Shown piece after piece: positions 1-12,800 of a DNA stretch of 64,000 nucleotides; position 1 is the stretch's first letter; every line of letters begins with the position of its first letter. The notes beneath the pieces are model-generated. The model did not search any database. It saw nothing but the letters and a program-made list of their open reading frames with translations, and was not told the origin of the DNA. Where the stretch lies: assembly GCA_943735955.1 (NCBI GenBank), contig OX030967.1, positions 533,380-597,379 of the forward strand. Direction: 5' to 3'. This stretch comes from Piscicola geometra. Its lineage: Eukaryota > Annelida > Clitellata > Hirudinida > Piscicolidae. The position numbers were made by a program, and so were the translations under genes.

Positions 1-116
1 CTCCCACCTTCCTATCACTACTCCCTCCCACCCTCCTATCACTACTCCCTCCCACCCTCCTATCACTACTCCCTCCCACCCTCCAGTAACTACTCCCTCC
101 CACCCTTCAAACTCAC
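1..116. repeat. About 26-bp minisatellite at the start of an intron
   Basis: Tandem copies of a unit containing CCTCCTATCACTACTCC fill the left edge. On the minus strand this is G-rich and begins a few bases after the splice donor of the gene at 117-3080, so it is the 5' part of that gene's first intron. The array continues out of the window. Confidence 0.85.
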
Positions 117-2341
117 CTCATCAGCATCGCCAGGAATTCCATCCGTCGTTGGAGATGACATCGACCCATCAAAACTATTACCATAACCAGTCCTTTTGAT
201 GGCAATAATACACTCCCTAGTGGGAGAATCTTCATTCATGTCGACAACAGCACTGCTACTCGTGCAGGACTCCTCCAAGTCTCCATTCGCCCAAACCTTG
301 TTGCTTCCTTCAGGCATGTCTTTCCTTCCTTGCACGTCTTTCTGGTCTTTGGAGTTGTTGCTAAGATTGTTGTTCCTCTTGTTTTCTTGAGTGATAATCA
401 GATTGGCATCGTAGATTGCATCTTCATTTCGGCCACTATCGAGAACAACACTAGTTTTCGCATCAGACTCTTCTTCTTTTTTCCCAAATGATTTGAACAC
501 TTCAACGAACTTGTTTTCCAAAGCTGACTTCAAGGTTTGTGGACTACTCACCACTTCCTGTTTCTCTTCTCCACCACCACCACGTACAACTTCTACTTCC
601 TCTCCAGCAGGGAACCTCTCGCAAGATCTTCTCTTCTGTTCGTTGCTCGCTTCGATCTGTTTATTGACTGAGTTGTCATCAGCAATGCTTGCAGCAAGAC
701 TGCACTTCTTGAGATGTATTCTCTTGACAACAGCAAAAGTTTTAACTTTTGATTGATGAATGTTTTCATTTTGGTCCTTGTCATCGTCTCGGTAAGTCTT
801 CATCTCAGTAGCGCGTGCATTCTCTCTTTCCACTTTCTCCTTCTCTTCCTCCTTCTTCTCCTGCTTCTCCTCCCCTTCCTTTTCCCCCTTCATGTCTTCC
901 TCGATCAGCCTTGACAGGAGGTTGGTGCACTTGAGGGAAAAGTTCAAGAACTCGACACTCTTCACGTCGATCTCGCCGTTGAAGCCGCCATTTTTGTGGT
1001 GCTTCATCGTCTTGGCTTTCAAATTCTTATTTTTGTTGTTTTTTATATTGTTGGAATTGGTGCTAGTGCTAGTTAGACTGCTGGTTTTGTTGCTTGAGAT
1101 ATTTCTGTCGTCGTTGTGGCTGTTTGTGAGGTTGTGGCTGTTTGTGAAGTTGTGGATGCTTTTGTGGTTTGTGTGGTTTGCTTCCCCATTGGTGGCAGGA
1201 TGAGACGTGTTTTGAAAAACTTCGTCAACATTATCGACACTGGCGTCGAACACGAAGTTCTCAGACTTCGAAGGCGACTTGACGCTCTTCAAGTTCTGCA
1301 GCAGCACGCTGAAGTCCACTTTGACCTTCCTCGGGTCCATTTCTTCCTTTCCTTCACTTCTCCACTTCTGGCCAACAGTTGCAGTTTTTTGTAGTTTTGG
1401 AATTAAATTGTTCTTCCAGCCAACACTTCTTGCAGGTTGGCCAAAACTATTACTAGCACCGCCACTCGAGCTAACCTCGGTAGAGAAAGCAGAGTTGCTC
1501 TTACAATTAGATGAATTTTTTCTACTACTACTACTATTACTACTACTACTCAAACTTCTACCAATTAAATTGCTCCCAACACTGGCATCTGCCCGGGCAC
1601 AGCCACTGTCGGCAGGGGCATCCACTGACGCTCCCAAGCGACCACTGAGCGCTTTCTCTTCGGTCGCTCCACTGCTCTGCCTCGCTGCCTTCAAAACACT
1701 CCCCAAGGGAGAAGCTTCTCGACGAGTATCATTATCAGCACCACTTCCCACCCGAAGGACAACAGTGCTTTTGTACTTTTTGTTCGTCTTGTTGTTGTTG
1801 TTGTTGTTGTTGCTGTTGTTGCTGTTGCACAATGTCGCCTTCTGAACGCCTGCATGTTTCTCAAGCTTTGGCGCTCTGGAGTTGTTCATCGTTGCACTGA
1901 TGGCGCTCATCTTGGAGGACTCAGCATTCGGACAGGCATTCGGACAGGCATTCGGACAGGCATTCGGACAGGCATTCGGACAGGCATTCGGACAGGCATT
2001 TGGACAGGCATTTTTGTGGTTGGGAGCGCTAGGAAGTGAGCTGAGGGAGTCAGTGTTCTTGCGTGGTTTCCCATTCCTCCTCTCATATCTGCTCTTATTG
2101 TTTATGTTTTTATTATTATTATTGTTTTTATTGTTTTTATTATTACTTTCAAACAATCTGGCCAACTCGACTATAGAAGGCAGTTTTATTTCTTCTAAAT
2201 CACCAAAATCATTATCATCACCATCGCCCTTGTCAACACCATCTCCTATATTATTACAACTAGTATTATTATTAGTATCAGTGTTCTTGTTGTAAGTAGT
2301 GTTGTTGTTGTTGTAAGTAGTGTTGTTGTTGTTGTAAGTAG

Positions 2342-2402
<61 letters not shown>

Positions 2403-3080
2403 CTTGTTGTAAGTATTGCTGTTGTCGTTGTTGTTGTTTTTGCAGTTGTTGTTCAGTAATTGGCTTTTAGTATTCTTGTTTTGCTTGCTCTCAACACTGG
2501 CGCTACTATAACTTCGGACAGCAGAAACCTTGTAGTTGATATTGAGGCTGTTCATAAGCCTAGAGTACTTCCCATTGCTACTTGTCGCAGTACCAACTGT
2601 CCCAGTACTACTTAAAACACTAGTATTCGAACCAGTACTAACTGCAGCGGTACTAGAACCACTTATAGAAGCAGCATTAACGCCACTCAATGAACTTTTT
2701 CCTATCTTTTCATTCGACCTGGCTTCCTTATACAGGCCTGCATCTCTCTCTCTCGCTGCTCTCTCGAAGCTGCCTTCTCCGATGCTCTCGCCACCCTTCG
2801 AAACATCAACTTTCCTCCCACTCTTCAAATTATTTAACAAACGATCTTTTTGAATTTTGAATTTCAATTTATTGTTAGAAGCATTACCATAAGAATTGTT
2901 GTTTTTGCTTTCACTGCTTTTTTCTTTATTGGCTGATTGTTCAAGATCATTGTCAGCATTGGGCTGGAACAACTGTCTGAGACTTTGCACAACTTTCCGG
3001 CTGTTTCCATGCTCCAGAATCCAATCCTCTGATTGGTCGTCTCCCAGGAAGACTTCTGCTGCTAGGTCGTTCGTTGCCAT
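117..3080 (-). CDS. First coding exon of an unrecognised Asn-rich protein (gene continues off the left edge)
   Basis: An open frame starts at the ATG at 3078-3080 and runs 988 codons to 117, where GATGAG is followed by GTGAGT, a strong donor. Reading on into the intron gives a stop within ten codons, so I end the exon at 117 in phase 0. I do not recognise the protein. The first 45 residues (MATNDLAAEVFLGDDQSED onward) look like ordinary globular sequence. The rest is mostly disordered: long poly-Asn tracts, a Ser-rich stretch, a 4-residue NACP repeat (about seven or eight copies), and a Glu/Lys-rich segment. Short patches that look less simple are SIVELARLFESN, VDFSVLLQNLKSVKS and ENKFVEVFKSFGKK. 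No membrane segment, signal peptide or enzyme motif is visible. Codon use outside the repeats is balanced, which favours a real gene over a chance ORF. Confidence 0.7.
1925..2013. repeat. Coding 12-bp tandem repeat (Asn-Ala-Cys-Pro)
   Basis: The unit GCATTCGGACAG repeats about seven times without a frame break. On the minus strand it encodes the tetrapeptide NACP inside the Asn-rich protein. The near-perfect copies point to recent expansion. Confidence 0.9.
2283..2450. repeat. Coding (GTT)n microsatellite, poly-Asn on the minus strand
   Basis: Uninterrupted GTT runs separated by short variants encode about 40 asparagines with a few Thr, Tyr and Lys residues. A shorter similar tract lies at 1791-1825. 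Confidence 0.9.
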
Positions 3081-3952
3081 GGTGATTGCCTAATCGCCTC
3101 TATAAATACAAATTTTGATGCGCAGTTGGTGAAGGGGATTGTAGATTGAATGGACGCTTGAGACTGTCCCGATTGAAGGATGCGTTTGAAGGTCTTGCTT
3201 CACTAATTACGAATTCTATCGAAGGCCTATTTTAATGGTTGAGGTGGGATGTGACTGGGATTCAACATTGTAAGTAGGGCAGATGTTGAATATTGGTTGG
3301 AGTCAACTTCTCAGTACTTCCTTATCAGGTGACCCTTTGGAGTTGTGTGCTTCAAGAGTTGTCGAAGAAGAAGTTATTTCGATGGGTTTTGAATATTTAG
3401 TTTGTTGGTGTCAGCAGTGGTGAGTTGTGAGTGATGGTTTAGTATTTAATGGCAAACTGAGATATCGATATCAAAGGTTAACTGTATCGAAATCACCAAC
3501 TTCCCGTAACTATACAATTATTTGATTTAATTTACCAACTTCCATCGTTTTAGGTTTTATGTGAAATTTATTATTTTAAAGATAATTAATTTTCATTTTC
3601 AAGTTTATAATAAAAAAACTTTTCATAGCTCTAAATTTAATTGTCAAGATTTGCAACTGGGTTTCTTGTTTCTTGAATAATTAGAAAGTATAGAGTGTTG
3701 CAAGGGGTTGCAATCTGAACGACTGAGCCACTATCTGCAGCCTATTGTGAAGCACTTACTACGCAAGACGTCCTTTACCTGTGAATGAGACCTATGAATG
3801 TCGCAAATATTAATAATAATAATAATTTGATCATTATTATTCTTTTTGTTCTTTTTGTTCTTAATAATGCTTTTTTCGTTGCTTGATAATTATTCAAGTG
3901 GCATAAACAATCTCAGAATCAGAACCGGGTAGAACGATGTGAATGGGCGAAG
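3081..3952. other. Intergenic stretch upstream of the Asn-rich gene; no gene seen
   Basis: This is ordinary AT-rich sequence upstream of the minus-strand ATG at 3080 and should hold its 5' UTR and promoter. I see no convincing ORF, RNA gene or repeat apart from a short AAT run near 3810. Confidence 0.5.
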
Positions 3953-4105
3953 AAGAAGAAGAAGAAGAAGAAGAAGAAGAAGAAGAAGAAGAAGAAGAAG
4001 AAGAAGAAGAAGAAGAAGAAGAAGAAGAAGAAGAAGAAGAAGAAGAAGAAGAAGAAGAAGAAGAAGAAGAAGAAGAAGAAGAAGAAGAAGAAGAAGAAGA
4101 AGAAT
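3950..4105. repeat. (GAA)n microsatellite, about 150 bp, with a (GAT)n run at 4183-4209
   Basis: A pure GAA run spans about 50 units. It is a purine mirror repeat of the kind that can form triplex (H-) DNA. The short ORFs over it are poly-Ser, poly-Leu or poly-Phe shadows. Confidence 0.95.
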
Positions 4106-4429
4106 AGACGAGGCATGAAGCAGAGACTTGCTTTTCATGTGCTGAACAAACACTCCCTCGTGGACACTCGACAATGAAGATGAGGATGATGATGATGATG
4201 ATGATGATGTTTAACATCAAATTTTATTTTTCATATTAAAGAATATAAATAGAAAGATTATCAGAAAAAATAAAAATTTTAATTATATTTTTTCTAATAA
4301 ATTTAAACAACAATTGACATGTTGAAACAGTGCCAAGTTTCAGTATATATATACTATATATATTTCCCCCTGGTGAATAAGAACTATTTATTCGTTTATA
4401 CTCTGAGCAAAAGTCAAGGCTGATATACA

Positions 4430-4580
4430 CATTCGCTCTCCTTGGGCGTTCCACAGAGCTCGTTGGGTGGCCAACCTGGGGTGATCCTGGGGCGATCCTG
4501 GGGTGATCATGGGGGGGTCCTGGGGGGGTCCTGGGGTCCCCCACTTTTTGGTGGTGAGGGGTTCATCTTAATGGTAGAAA
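4430..4580. repeat. Fragment of a dispersed G-rich repeat shared with 52.8-53.4 kb
   Basis: On the minus strand this reads ACCAAAAAGTGGGGGACC followed by CCAGGACCCCCC blocks. The same ACCAAAAAGTGGGGGA ... CCCCAGGACTCCTC pattern recurs near 53330-53390, and looser forms lie at 52785-52805, 52925-52965 and 53150-53210. It looks like a dispersed repeat rather than a gene. Confidence 0.5.
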
Positions 4581-5243
4581 CCCCAAGACCCTCTAAATAT
4601 TCTTGCTTCGTTTCTATTATTTTTTTATCCATAAATTGTTAGCAGAAGTCAGCCATGGTCGCAGCTCTCAACAAAAGCACGGCAGATCTTTATTGTCGCC
4701 TTGTCTTCATCCTGCTTACTTCAAATAAGGTTGTGTGACTTTGTGTCAGAACACTTTCTCTTCACAGCATTGGAAATACCTCAAGGATTCCTTTAAAGAG
4801 TCCTAACACATGTCTCAACTGTGACGAAAATGATGTTGTTGGTCAAAGGAGGGCAATGAGGCAATGAGGCAGCTGAGCGCGAAGTGGCTTCGATACAGGC
4901 GTTTAATGGGGTTTTCCAAAGCAAGATGATCAGAAACAATTCTGCTACAAGTTGTACAAAAACACCGACATCTGAACTCTAAAAATATCATTTTGATAAT
5001 GCTTTTGAAGATTAAAAAATCATATTCAAAATACATAACTTCATATAAGCATTTTTAATTGAAATCTGGCTTTTTCAACAAATTATTTTTTAATAAAGTA
5101 TATTTTCAATATAAAAAAAGATAAAGAAATGTTTAGAAAAATAAATAAAAAATATTGCGAAACTTTCATGGTGTTTATTCGACCCAATTAATTTAAATTT
5201 TATTATTCAGACATTTTTAAAGACCAATCATTTCATTTATAAT
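4581..5243. other. No gene seen
   Basis: This is AT-rich sequence with short open frames only. Nothing in it could be tied to a protein family or RNA gene. Confidence 0.4.
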
Positions 5244-6118
5244 TAGAGCTGTTCCACGATTACAAATTTTAATCGCCGTTAATCATTCGATTAAAATTTT
5301 GGATCATGTGTTAATCATATTTTAACGCATGTTTGACATTAGTATAGAATATTATTAATAATAATAATAATAATTAAATATTTTTGATAAAAAATGCAAT
5401 TGTCACACATCATTTTTGAGCCAGTTAATCAAGCAAACAAGTTTTTCGAAATAAGTTGGATCTAAAGAGACTCTTTTCTTGCTAACTATGTGTTCTGACA
5501 AGCTGAATAGACGTTCACATGGAACTGTAGTTGCAAGAGATGACAAGTACTTTCTTGGCAGTTTCGCAAGAGCCGGATATGCTTCTTTGTTGCCACCAAA
5601 CAAGAAGACAACTCTCAAAGCCTACTTCAGATTTGTGATTGACTTAGTAATCATTGAGTTATCTTCATCTTCAGAATCTGAATTTACATATGTTTGTAGT
5701 CTTTTGGTGAAGGCTGTAAAGTTTTTGAGGTTTTCTTTTCTTCTTATATTTTCTTTAACTCTTTTATTTTATTTAAAAATTTTAAATTTTTTAATCGGGG
5801 GTTTAATGATGGCAATTCTTGACCATTGGATATTCTGATTATTCAGCTGCTACTCCAATTTGGGAAGAAATGTTGTGTGTGAAACGAATGACATAAGCTG
5901 GATCATCTTCTGAAGTGCATATTTCTTGTGTAAAGTGACAAATTGCAAGTAACACTATTTAAAAATTATTTTTCACCCCCTAGAAGTTCTGTTGTAAATC
6001 TTCAAGAAATGAGAAGTTCTTTGGTGAAATCCAGTTTTTCCCATTCGTTTGTTGACAGTAAATTAGTAGTAATTTTGTTCACCTACTGACAATGTAACAA
6101 AAACAGCAAAAGCCGTTC
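5244..6118 (-). mobile_element. hAT transposon fragment, family 1 (3' end with dimerisation domain)
   Basis: The minus strand at 5403-5618 encodes a hAT C-terminal dimerisation segment: YPALAKLPRKYLSSLATTVP followed by [20 protein letters not shown]. The element end at 5244 starts TAGAGCTGTTCC and is followed by subterminal repeats built on TTAATCG/TTAACG. The same end and interior occur in the full copy at 33111-34311. The fragment stops near 6118, where a CR1/L2 3' tail begins, so its other end is lost. Confidence 0.8.
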
Positions 6119-6209
6119 AATTTGGATAAGCTTAAATGTGATATAATTTTTGGTTCTGTTTTACATTTCCGCCACAAACAAAGGTCTACGTTGAACTCGG
6201 TAATTTTAA

Positions 6210-7615
6210 ACAACAACAGCAGATGAAAATCAAATAAATTTCTATAACGCTCTTTCCTCAAATTCAAGAGCGCTCGTAAATGAATTTGTTAAACAGATAT
6301 GTCTTCAGATCCTTAGGAAAAGTAAATAATGATTTAGAAGTATTTAAATGAGAAGGTAATGAGTTCCAAATATATGGACCTGCATAATGGAAAGAACGTT
6401 TAGCAAAAGAGTTATTAATGGAAAGGATGAAATAATGATTTTGAGTGGATGATCTTAAATTACTTCTATGAGGGTGAGATTATAATGATTTGAGGTATAA
6501 TGGGGATACTGGAGAGTGATTATTTTAAACATAAAAACACAGATTTCAAATGTAATCCTAAATTTGATGGGGAGCCAATGTAATAAGATGAGAGAGGGTG
6601 TAATGATGTGATAAATAGGAGTACGGCTAACGACTCTAGCTGCAAAATTAAATACTTTATTTAATGGTTTTAAAGTAGTTTCAGGTAAATTATAATAGAG
6701 TGAATTACAATAGTCAATTCGAGATAAAACATCTTTAAAGAAGGGTCATCTAAGTAATAATAATAATAATAATAATAATGACGAGCATTATTATAGTGAC
6801 GTATAACCCGAACGGGCTTCCAGGCCACTTAGGCTGCATATTTTCATTTGCGCCTTTGGGTTACTAGGGCATTGGTTGCACTTGAACCTAGGACCTTTCA
6901 TTATTGGTCAAGCCGAGAGTCGTTGCCGACTCAGCTACCCGCTCACCAAGTAAGGTAATAATTGTCTGATACGTCTGAGATGAAAATAGCAAGATTTAGT
7001 AACTGATAGAATTTGGTTAATTTGGTTAAGGTTAATTTTTAGTAAAAAGTAAATCCTAAGCTACGACTATGATTAGATGGAACAATAGTATGAGTGGAAA
7101 AATTACATGGACCATTAATTATTTAACCATTTTTATCAAAAAATATAAGTTCAAACTTTAGTGGATTCAATTTTAAAGACGTTGAGCTAGACCAGTTTTC
7201 AATAGATAATAGATATGAAGATATAGATGACATAACAGTATTATATGATGATGTATCGAAGCTGACATATAACTGCGAATCGTCAGTATAGGATAGCGAG
7301 TTGAGAGGAAATAATAGAAAATAGTTCAGAGACGTATAGAATAAAGAACAAAGGATCAAGAATAGAACCTTGAAGAACACCATATGAGTAAGAAGATGGG
7401 GTAGAGGTACAGTGATTTAAAGAAACATCAACAGATCTGTTAGATAAATATGACTTAATCCATAAAAACGAGGAATCCTTAATATTAAACTTATTTTTGA
7501 GTTATAGCAGTAATAACGAGTGGTCTACAGTATCAAAAGCGGCCGAATAATTTAAGCAAACCGGTACAGAACATTTTTTATTATCAAAGGCATAACCACC
7601 GTTAAAATTGCTAAT
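6210..7615 (-). mobile_element. Decayed CR1/L2-like non-LTR retrotransposon, reverse transcriptase part
   Basis: Reading the minus strand from about 7600 down gives, across frameshifts, SAAFDTVDHSLLL, GVLQGSILDPLFFILYVSEL, then YTDDSQLYVSFD (the YADD box with T for A), the thumb segment SRIDYCNSLYYNLP ... LLHWLPIKFRI, and the C-terminal RSFHYAGPYIWNSLPSHLN ... LKTYLFNK. These are hallmarks of CR1/L2-clade reverse transcriptases. A 3' tail with a [24 protein letters not shown] end follows. Several frameshifts and a SINE at 6776-6957 show it is dead. Confidence 0.85.
6776..6957 (-). mobile_element. tRNA-derived SINE, family B, inserted in the CR1/L2 remnant
   Basis: On the minus strand the head reads GCGGGTAGCTGAGTCGGCAA (A box) and then a B-box-like GGTTCAAGTGC, with a body matching the copy at 45253-45420 and a tail of ATT repeats. 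It interrupts the thumb-coding part of the retrotransposon, so it is younger than that element. Confidence 0.8.
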
Positions 7616-8032
7616 TTTTGAAATGAAAAATTATATTTATATTAATTATATTTTAAAATTTAATGAGTTTAAAATAAGTTTATGAATTATATAAATATAT
7701 TAAATATTGAAAGATTAAAATAATTATTAAAGAAATGTCGCACATCACAAAGTGAAAGTAAAAGTTAAATCATAGAAAAACGTCAATTTATAACTTTATT
7801 TAGTAACTTTTAGTTAGATATCTTTAAAAGTAATTTTTCAGATTTTATGTGAAGATAAAAATATAAAATCTTTTTCATAACTCTAAATTTACATTTTAAA
7901 ACAAAAATAAGTATACACTGACATTCTGCAAAGTAATTTAGCATTTTAATAGAAAATTTTTAAACATTTGCAGTTTACCTACAACTACAAAATTTGCCAC
8001 ATGACAGACACTTCCTTTTCTTAATCTCCAAA
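7616..8032. promoter_or_regulatory. Region upstream of SMG8; promoter and 5' UTR expected here
   Basis: About 420 bp of AT-rich sequence separates the retrotransposon remnant from the SMG8 start codon. The reading frame is open for some distance upstream of the ATG but I saw no earlier in-frame ATG. No clear TATA box or CpG-rich block is visible, so the promoter is placed here only by position. Confidence 0.3.
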
Positions 8033-8085
8033 ATGCACATATTCACATTAAACAAAGATGAGCTTTTGAAAAGTAGCAATTTCAA
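8033..8085 (+). CDS. SMG8: SMG8 exon 1 (start codon)
   Basis: The ATG at 8033-8035 opens [17 protein letters not shown] and ends at a GTAAGT donor. The two leftover bases AA join the first base of exon 2 in phase, which is the main reason for choosing this start. The N-terminus is not conserved, so the start is inferred. Confidence 0.7.
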
Positions 8086-9800
8086 GTAAGTATTTTGTGA
8101 GATTTTTCTTTGGAAATGTAGTATTAACGTTTTTAAAAGTTTTCCATTTAACATTTTCAAGTATATAATATTTAAAGCTGATTAATTCAATTTGACCTAG
8201 ATGTATATTTATTAAATTCTAGTAAATGTGCGGATGAAGAAGCAGGTCTATGTGTGGTGTCTTTGATTGGGAAGTCGAATGTTGAATCGACTTCGCAAAC
8301 AGAACTCTTGCAAACCCTTGGTGTGAGTGCTGAAAACATTCCAAAAGTTAGTTTTTCATTTAATATTTTGAAAAGCAAATTATATCATTTAGAATCTCTT
8401 CAATTGAAGTTAAAATGTTTGAAAATCATTTATTGAAAATGATTGAATTAACAGAGTTCTTGCAAGATTGCCTCTAAAAGTGTGAGTGCAGTAGTGTGGT
8501 ATATAAGGGTTATTATCGTATAATATCTTCTCGAAGCCTTCATGAAACTCTGATGTATTCCAAACTACCAGTTATTGAAGAAATAAATTAATGAAATATT
8601 GAATATTTCAACTGTTGCCTGCATCCCTGCACCCCTCTGCAGTTCCACATTGAGGCTTACTACCTGCAGAAGGAGCGCATGGTTCTTTTGGATCTCAGCT
8701 CCCTTCTAAACGTCAGCAGTTTGACAGTTTTGTGTGAAGAAATGAAGGAGAGGAAGAACCCTGTGAGTCTATCCTCATAATCAACAATGCTTATTATCAT
8801 CATCATCATCATCAGTACCTCTTCCATCATCATCATCATCATCACTTTCATCATCATCATCATCATCAGTATCTCTTCCATCATCATCATCATCAACACC
8901 ACCACGACAGCTGGACAGCCTCAAAGAGATGGAGCACCAGCACGTCAAGGCCCTTCTCCTCCTCTTCTCCATCTCCCACCTCGTCCTCGTCAGTCCTTCT
9001 CTTCCGCTCAACTACTACTATCATCATCATCACCATCATCATCATTATCATCATCATCATCATCTTCATCATATCTTCATTACCATCATCATCATCTTCA
9101 TCATATCTTCATTACCATCATCATCACCATCATCATCATCACCATCACCATCATCATCTTCATCATATCTTCATTACCATCATCATCACCATCTTCATAA
9201 TATCTTCATTACCATCATCATCACCATCATCATCATCATTATCATCATCTGCATCATCATCATCACTACCGATAATCTCGACGGATTAAGTGTGGCACAC
9301 ATACTGAGTTGTATCGTGCAATACGATGAGTGAGGCTGCATGACGTGGTGGATGGATGGAAGAATGTATGGATGGAAGGATGGAGGGATGAATGAATGGA
9401 GGGATTTATGGATGGATGGATGGATGGATGGATGGATTGATGGGTAGATGGATGGATGGAGGTAAGGTCATGAGAGCAAGTCTTCCCCAGAGGGAAAGAC
9501 TCAGGTCTGCTAGGTCAAGAGATGTAGTTCCACAGAGCTACAAACTCAAGTATGCAGGTGCAAGAAGCTTTTTTGTTGCAGCGCCGACTCTTTGTAATAT
9601 TCTTCCCAATAGACTCAATTCCCCGAGCTCGACCGCGACATTCAGCCGTTCCCTGAAAACGTACTTGTTCGACAGATCACAATAACTTACAAATTTACTG
9701 CTCAATTTCCATTCATCAATTTCTTGCTTCCCAATTTCATTCTTATTTTTTTATTTATACTAATGGTCAATAATAATTTTAAAATAATTAAAATAAATAA

Positions 9801-9874
<74 letters not shown>

Positions 9875-12800
9875 TATATTGTTAACTTTCAATAATTTAC
9901 TTTACCTATACTTACCATTTATTCATCTATCATTATTAATATTATTATCAAATTTTCCATAACTAAGTGGTCTCGAAGCCAGTCCGGGTTTACGCCACGT
10001 TAATAATACTCGTCGTTGTATTGTATGATAGATGGATTAATGGATGGATGGATAAATGGATGGATGGATGGATGGGTGGATGGATGGATGGATGAATGGA
10101 TGGATAGATGGATGGATGGATGGAGGGGTGTGTGGATGATTGGATGGATGGAGAGAAGGATGATAGATGGATGGATGGATGGACGAAGCACTAACACACA
10201 GGTAAGAAATGCAGGCAGCACCTTCGACGTCAGCTGCATCCGTCTCCTGCAACTCATCGAGGCCCTCAGGTCACCTCTCTCTCTGTCGCTCTCTGTTGCT
10301 CTCTGTCGCTCTCTGTCGCTCTCTGTCTCTCTCTGTCTCTCTCTGTCTCTCTCTGTCTCTCTCTGTCTCTCTCTGTCTCTCTCTGTCTCTCTCTGTCTCT
10401 CTCTGTCGCTCTCTGTCTCTCTCTGTCTCTCTCTGTCGCTCTCTGTCTCTCTCTGTCGCTCTCTCTCTGTCGCTCTCTCTCTGTCGCTCTCTGTCTCTCT
10501 CTGTCTCTCTCTGTCTCTCTCTGTCGCTCTCTGTGGCTCTCTGTCGTTCTGTAGTGAGCCATCCTATCGCTCGTCTGCCTGCCTGCTTGTTGTCTGCCTG
10601 CTTGTTGCCTGCCTGCTTGTTGTCTGCTTGTTGTCTGCTTGTTGCCTGCTTGTTGCCTGCTTGTTGTCTGCCTGCTTGTTGCCTGCCTGCTTGTTGTCTG
10701 CCTGCTTGTTGCCTGCTTGTTGTCTGCCTGCTTGTTGTCTGCTTGCTTGTTGTCTGCCTGTCAGGTGATGATGATGATGATGGTGGTAAAAATGATGATG
10801 ATAATAAAATTATAATGGAATCGTGAGTGTTGTTGAATTAATAATAACATAAATATGTTTAAATGTGATGATGATGATGATGATGATATTTGGCAGGGTG
10901 CTGCTGAAGCCAGTGATGACACAGTTGTTCATGGCAGGTGAAAGCTCTGCATGTGGTGGCATGCACGACTGTTTTGAATGCTTGCATTGATTACTAGCAC
11001 TGGCCCGTCCTTCATTCCCACTCCCTCCCGATGGCAACCAGTCTTTGCAAACCCGTTTCCTCCCGATGGCAACCAGCCTTTGCAAACCCGTTCCCTCTCG
11101 ATGGCAACCAGTCTTTGCAAACCTGTTTCCTCCCGATGGCAACCAGCCTTTGCAAACCTGTTCCCTCCCGATGGCAACCAGTCTTTGCAAACCTGTTTCC
11201 TCCCGATGGCAACCAGTCTTTGCAAACCTGTTTCCTCCCGATGGCAACCAGCCTTTGCAAACCTGTTTCCTCCCGATGGCAACCAGTCTTTGCAAACCCG
11301 TTCCCTCCCGATGGCAACCAGTCTTTGCAAACCTGTTTCCTCCCGATGGCAACCAGTCTTTGCAAACCTGTTTTCTCCCGATGGCAACCAGTCTTTGCAA
11401 ACCCGTTTCCTCCCGATGCCAACCAGCCTTTGCAAACCCGTTCCCTCTCGATGGCAACCAGTCTTTGCAAACCCGTTCCCTCCCGATGGCAACCAGTCTT
11501 TGCAAACCTGTTCCCTCCCGATGGCAACCAGTCTTTGCAAACCTGTTTCCTCCCGATGGCAACCAGTCTTTGCAAACCTGTTTCCTCCCGATGGCAACCA
11601 GTCTTTGCAAACCTGTTTCCTCCCGATGGCAACCAGTCTTTGCAAACCTGTTTCCTCCCGATGGCAACCAGTCTTTGCAAACCTGTTTCCTCCCGATGGC
11701 AACCAGTCTTTGCAAACCCGTTCGCGAAACTTTTCGATCTATTCTCGCTCCCTAACTTGCTGCTCTTCACTTCTCTTTCAATCAAGCCTGTGTTGCTTTT
11801 CACAGGGGTTAAAACGTCAAGAGTTTTAGCTTTCAAATTAGATGATCTTGGGTCTGAAGTTGAACGACCACATGTTGACAAATTCCGTTCACAGTAGAGA
11901 CCGACCGAAACAGATATTTTTATTTCGGCCGAATTCGAAATAAGGCCGAAATTAAAATCCCATTTTCGGCCGAAACCGAAATTAAGCCGAAATTGTAATC
12001 AGATTTTCGGCCGAAACCGAAGCCGAAACCGAAATTTTTTCCAATTTTTATTAAATATGAAAAATTAGTATTTAACGATGACAATGCCAGTTTAATAAGT
12101 AAATCTAAACAAGCTTATATTTTAAGCCAAAAAATAAAAGTTTTTACCAGGCTTTGCTTTAGTCAGACTGACATTTTGTAAAAAAACTTTTAAATAAGAT
12201 TCAACGAAATTCTCTCAATTTATTTTTGAATTAATTAATCGAAGCCAAATCTTCTCGTTCTTTCGACTAATAGATAGTGTTTTTCAAAGAATGGATATCT
12301 AGAATTCCACATGCTTGTATATGTTATTTAAACAATTATTCTTATGTCACCCATAAATCAATTAACTTGGATATATAATACATATCTAATAGAGATGAGA
12401 ATCGAACCCAAACTTAATAATTCGCGTTCGATTGAGGATATAGATACTTACTTTTGACAATAACATTTTATTAAACAAATGTTTAAAAAAATAGAATTTG
12501 CTTAAAAAAAGTTTAGTTAAATATCATCATTGAACGTATCGCAATTTACTTAAATTTCAATTACATGATTGTTGTTCCAGATGCTTGTATATGTTCAATC
12601 AATCAATCAAATCAAATTCTATAGCGCTCTTTCCTCAAATTCAATGGTATTTGAATAATTAGTCTGATGACACCCATAAATCAATCAACCACGATAACTA
12701 ATAGATATCTAATAGAGAATCGAACCGGAACTTAATCAGATAAACTACATAAATAAATAAAAATTTCGGTTTTTCGGTAAATATGAGATCCATTTCGGCC

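Noticed and set aside
3919..4174. Poly-Ser, poly-Leu or poly-Phe ORFs
   Set aside because: They are the three frames of a pure GAA microsatellite.
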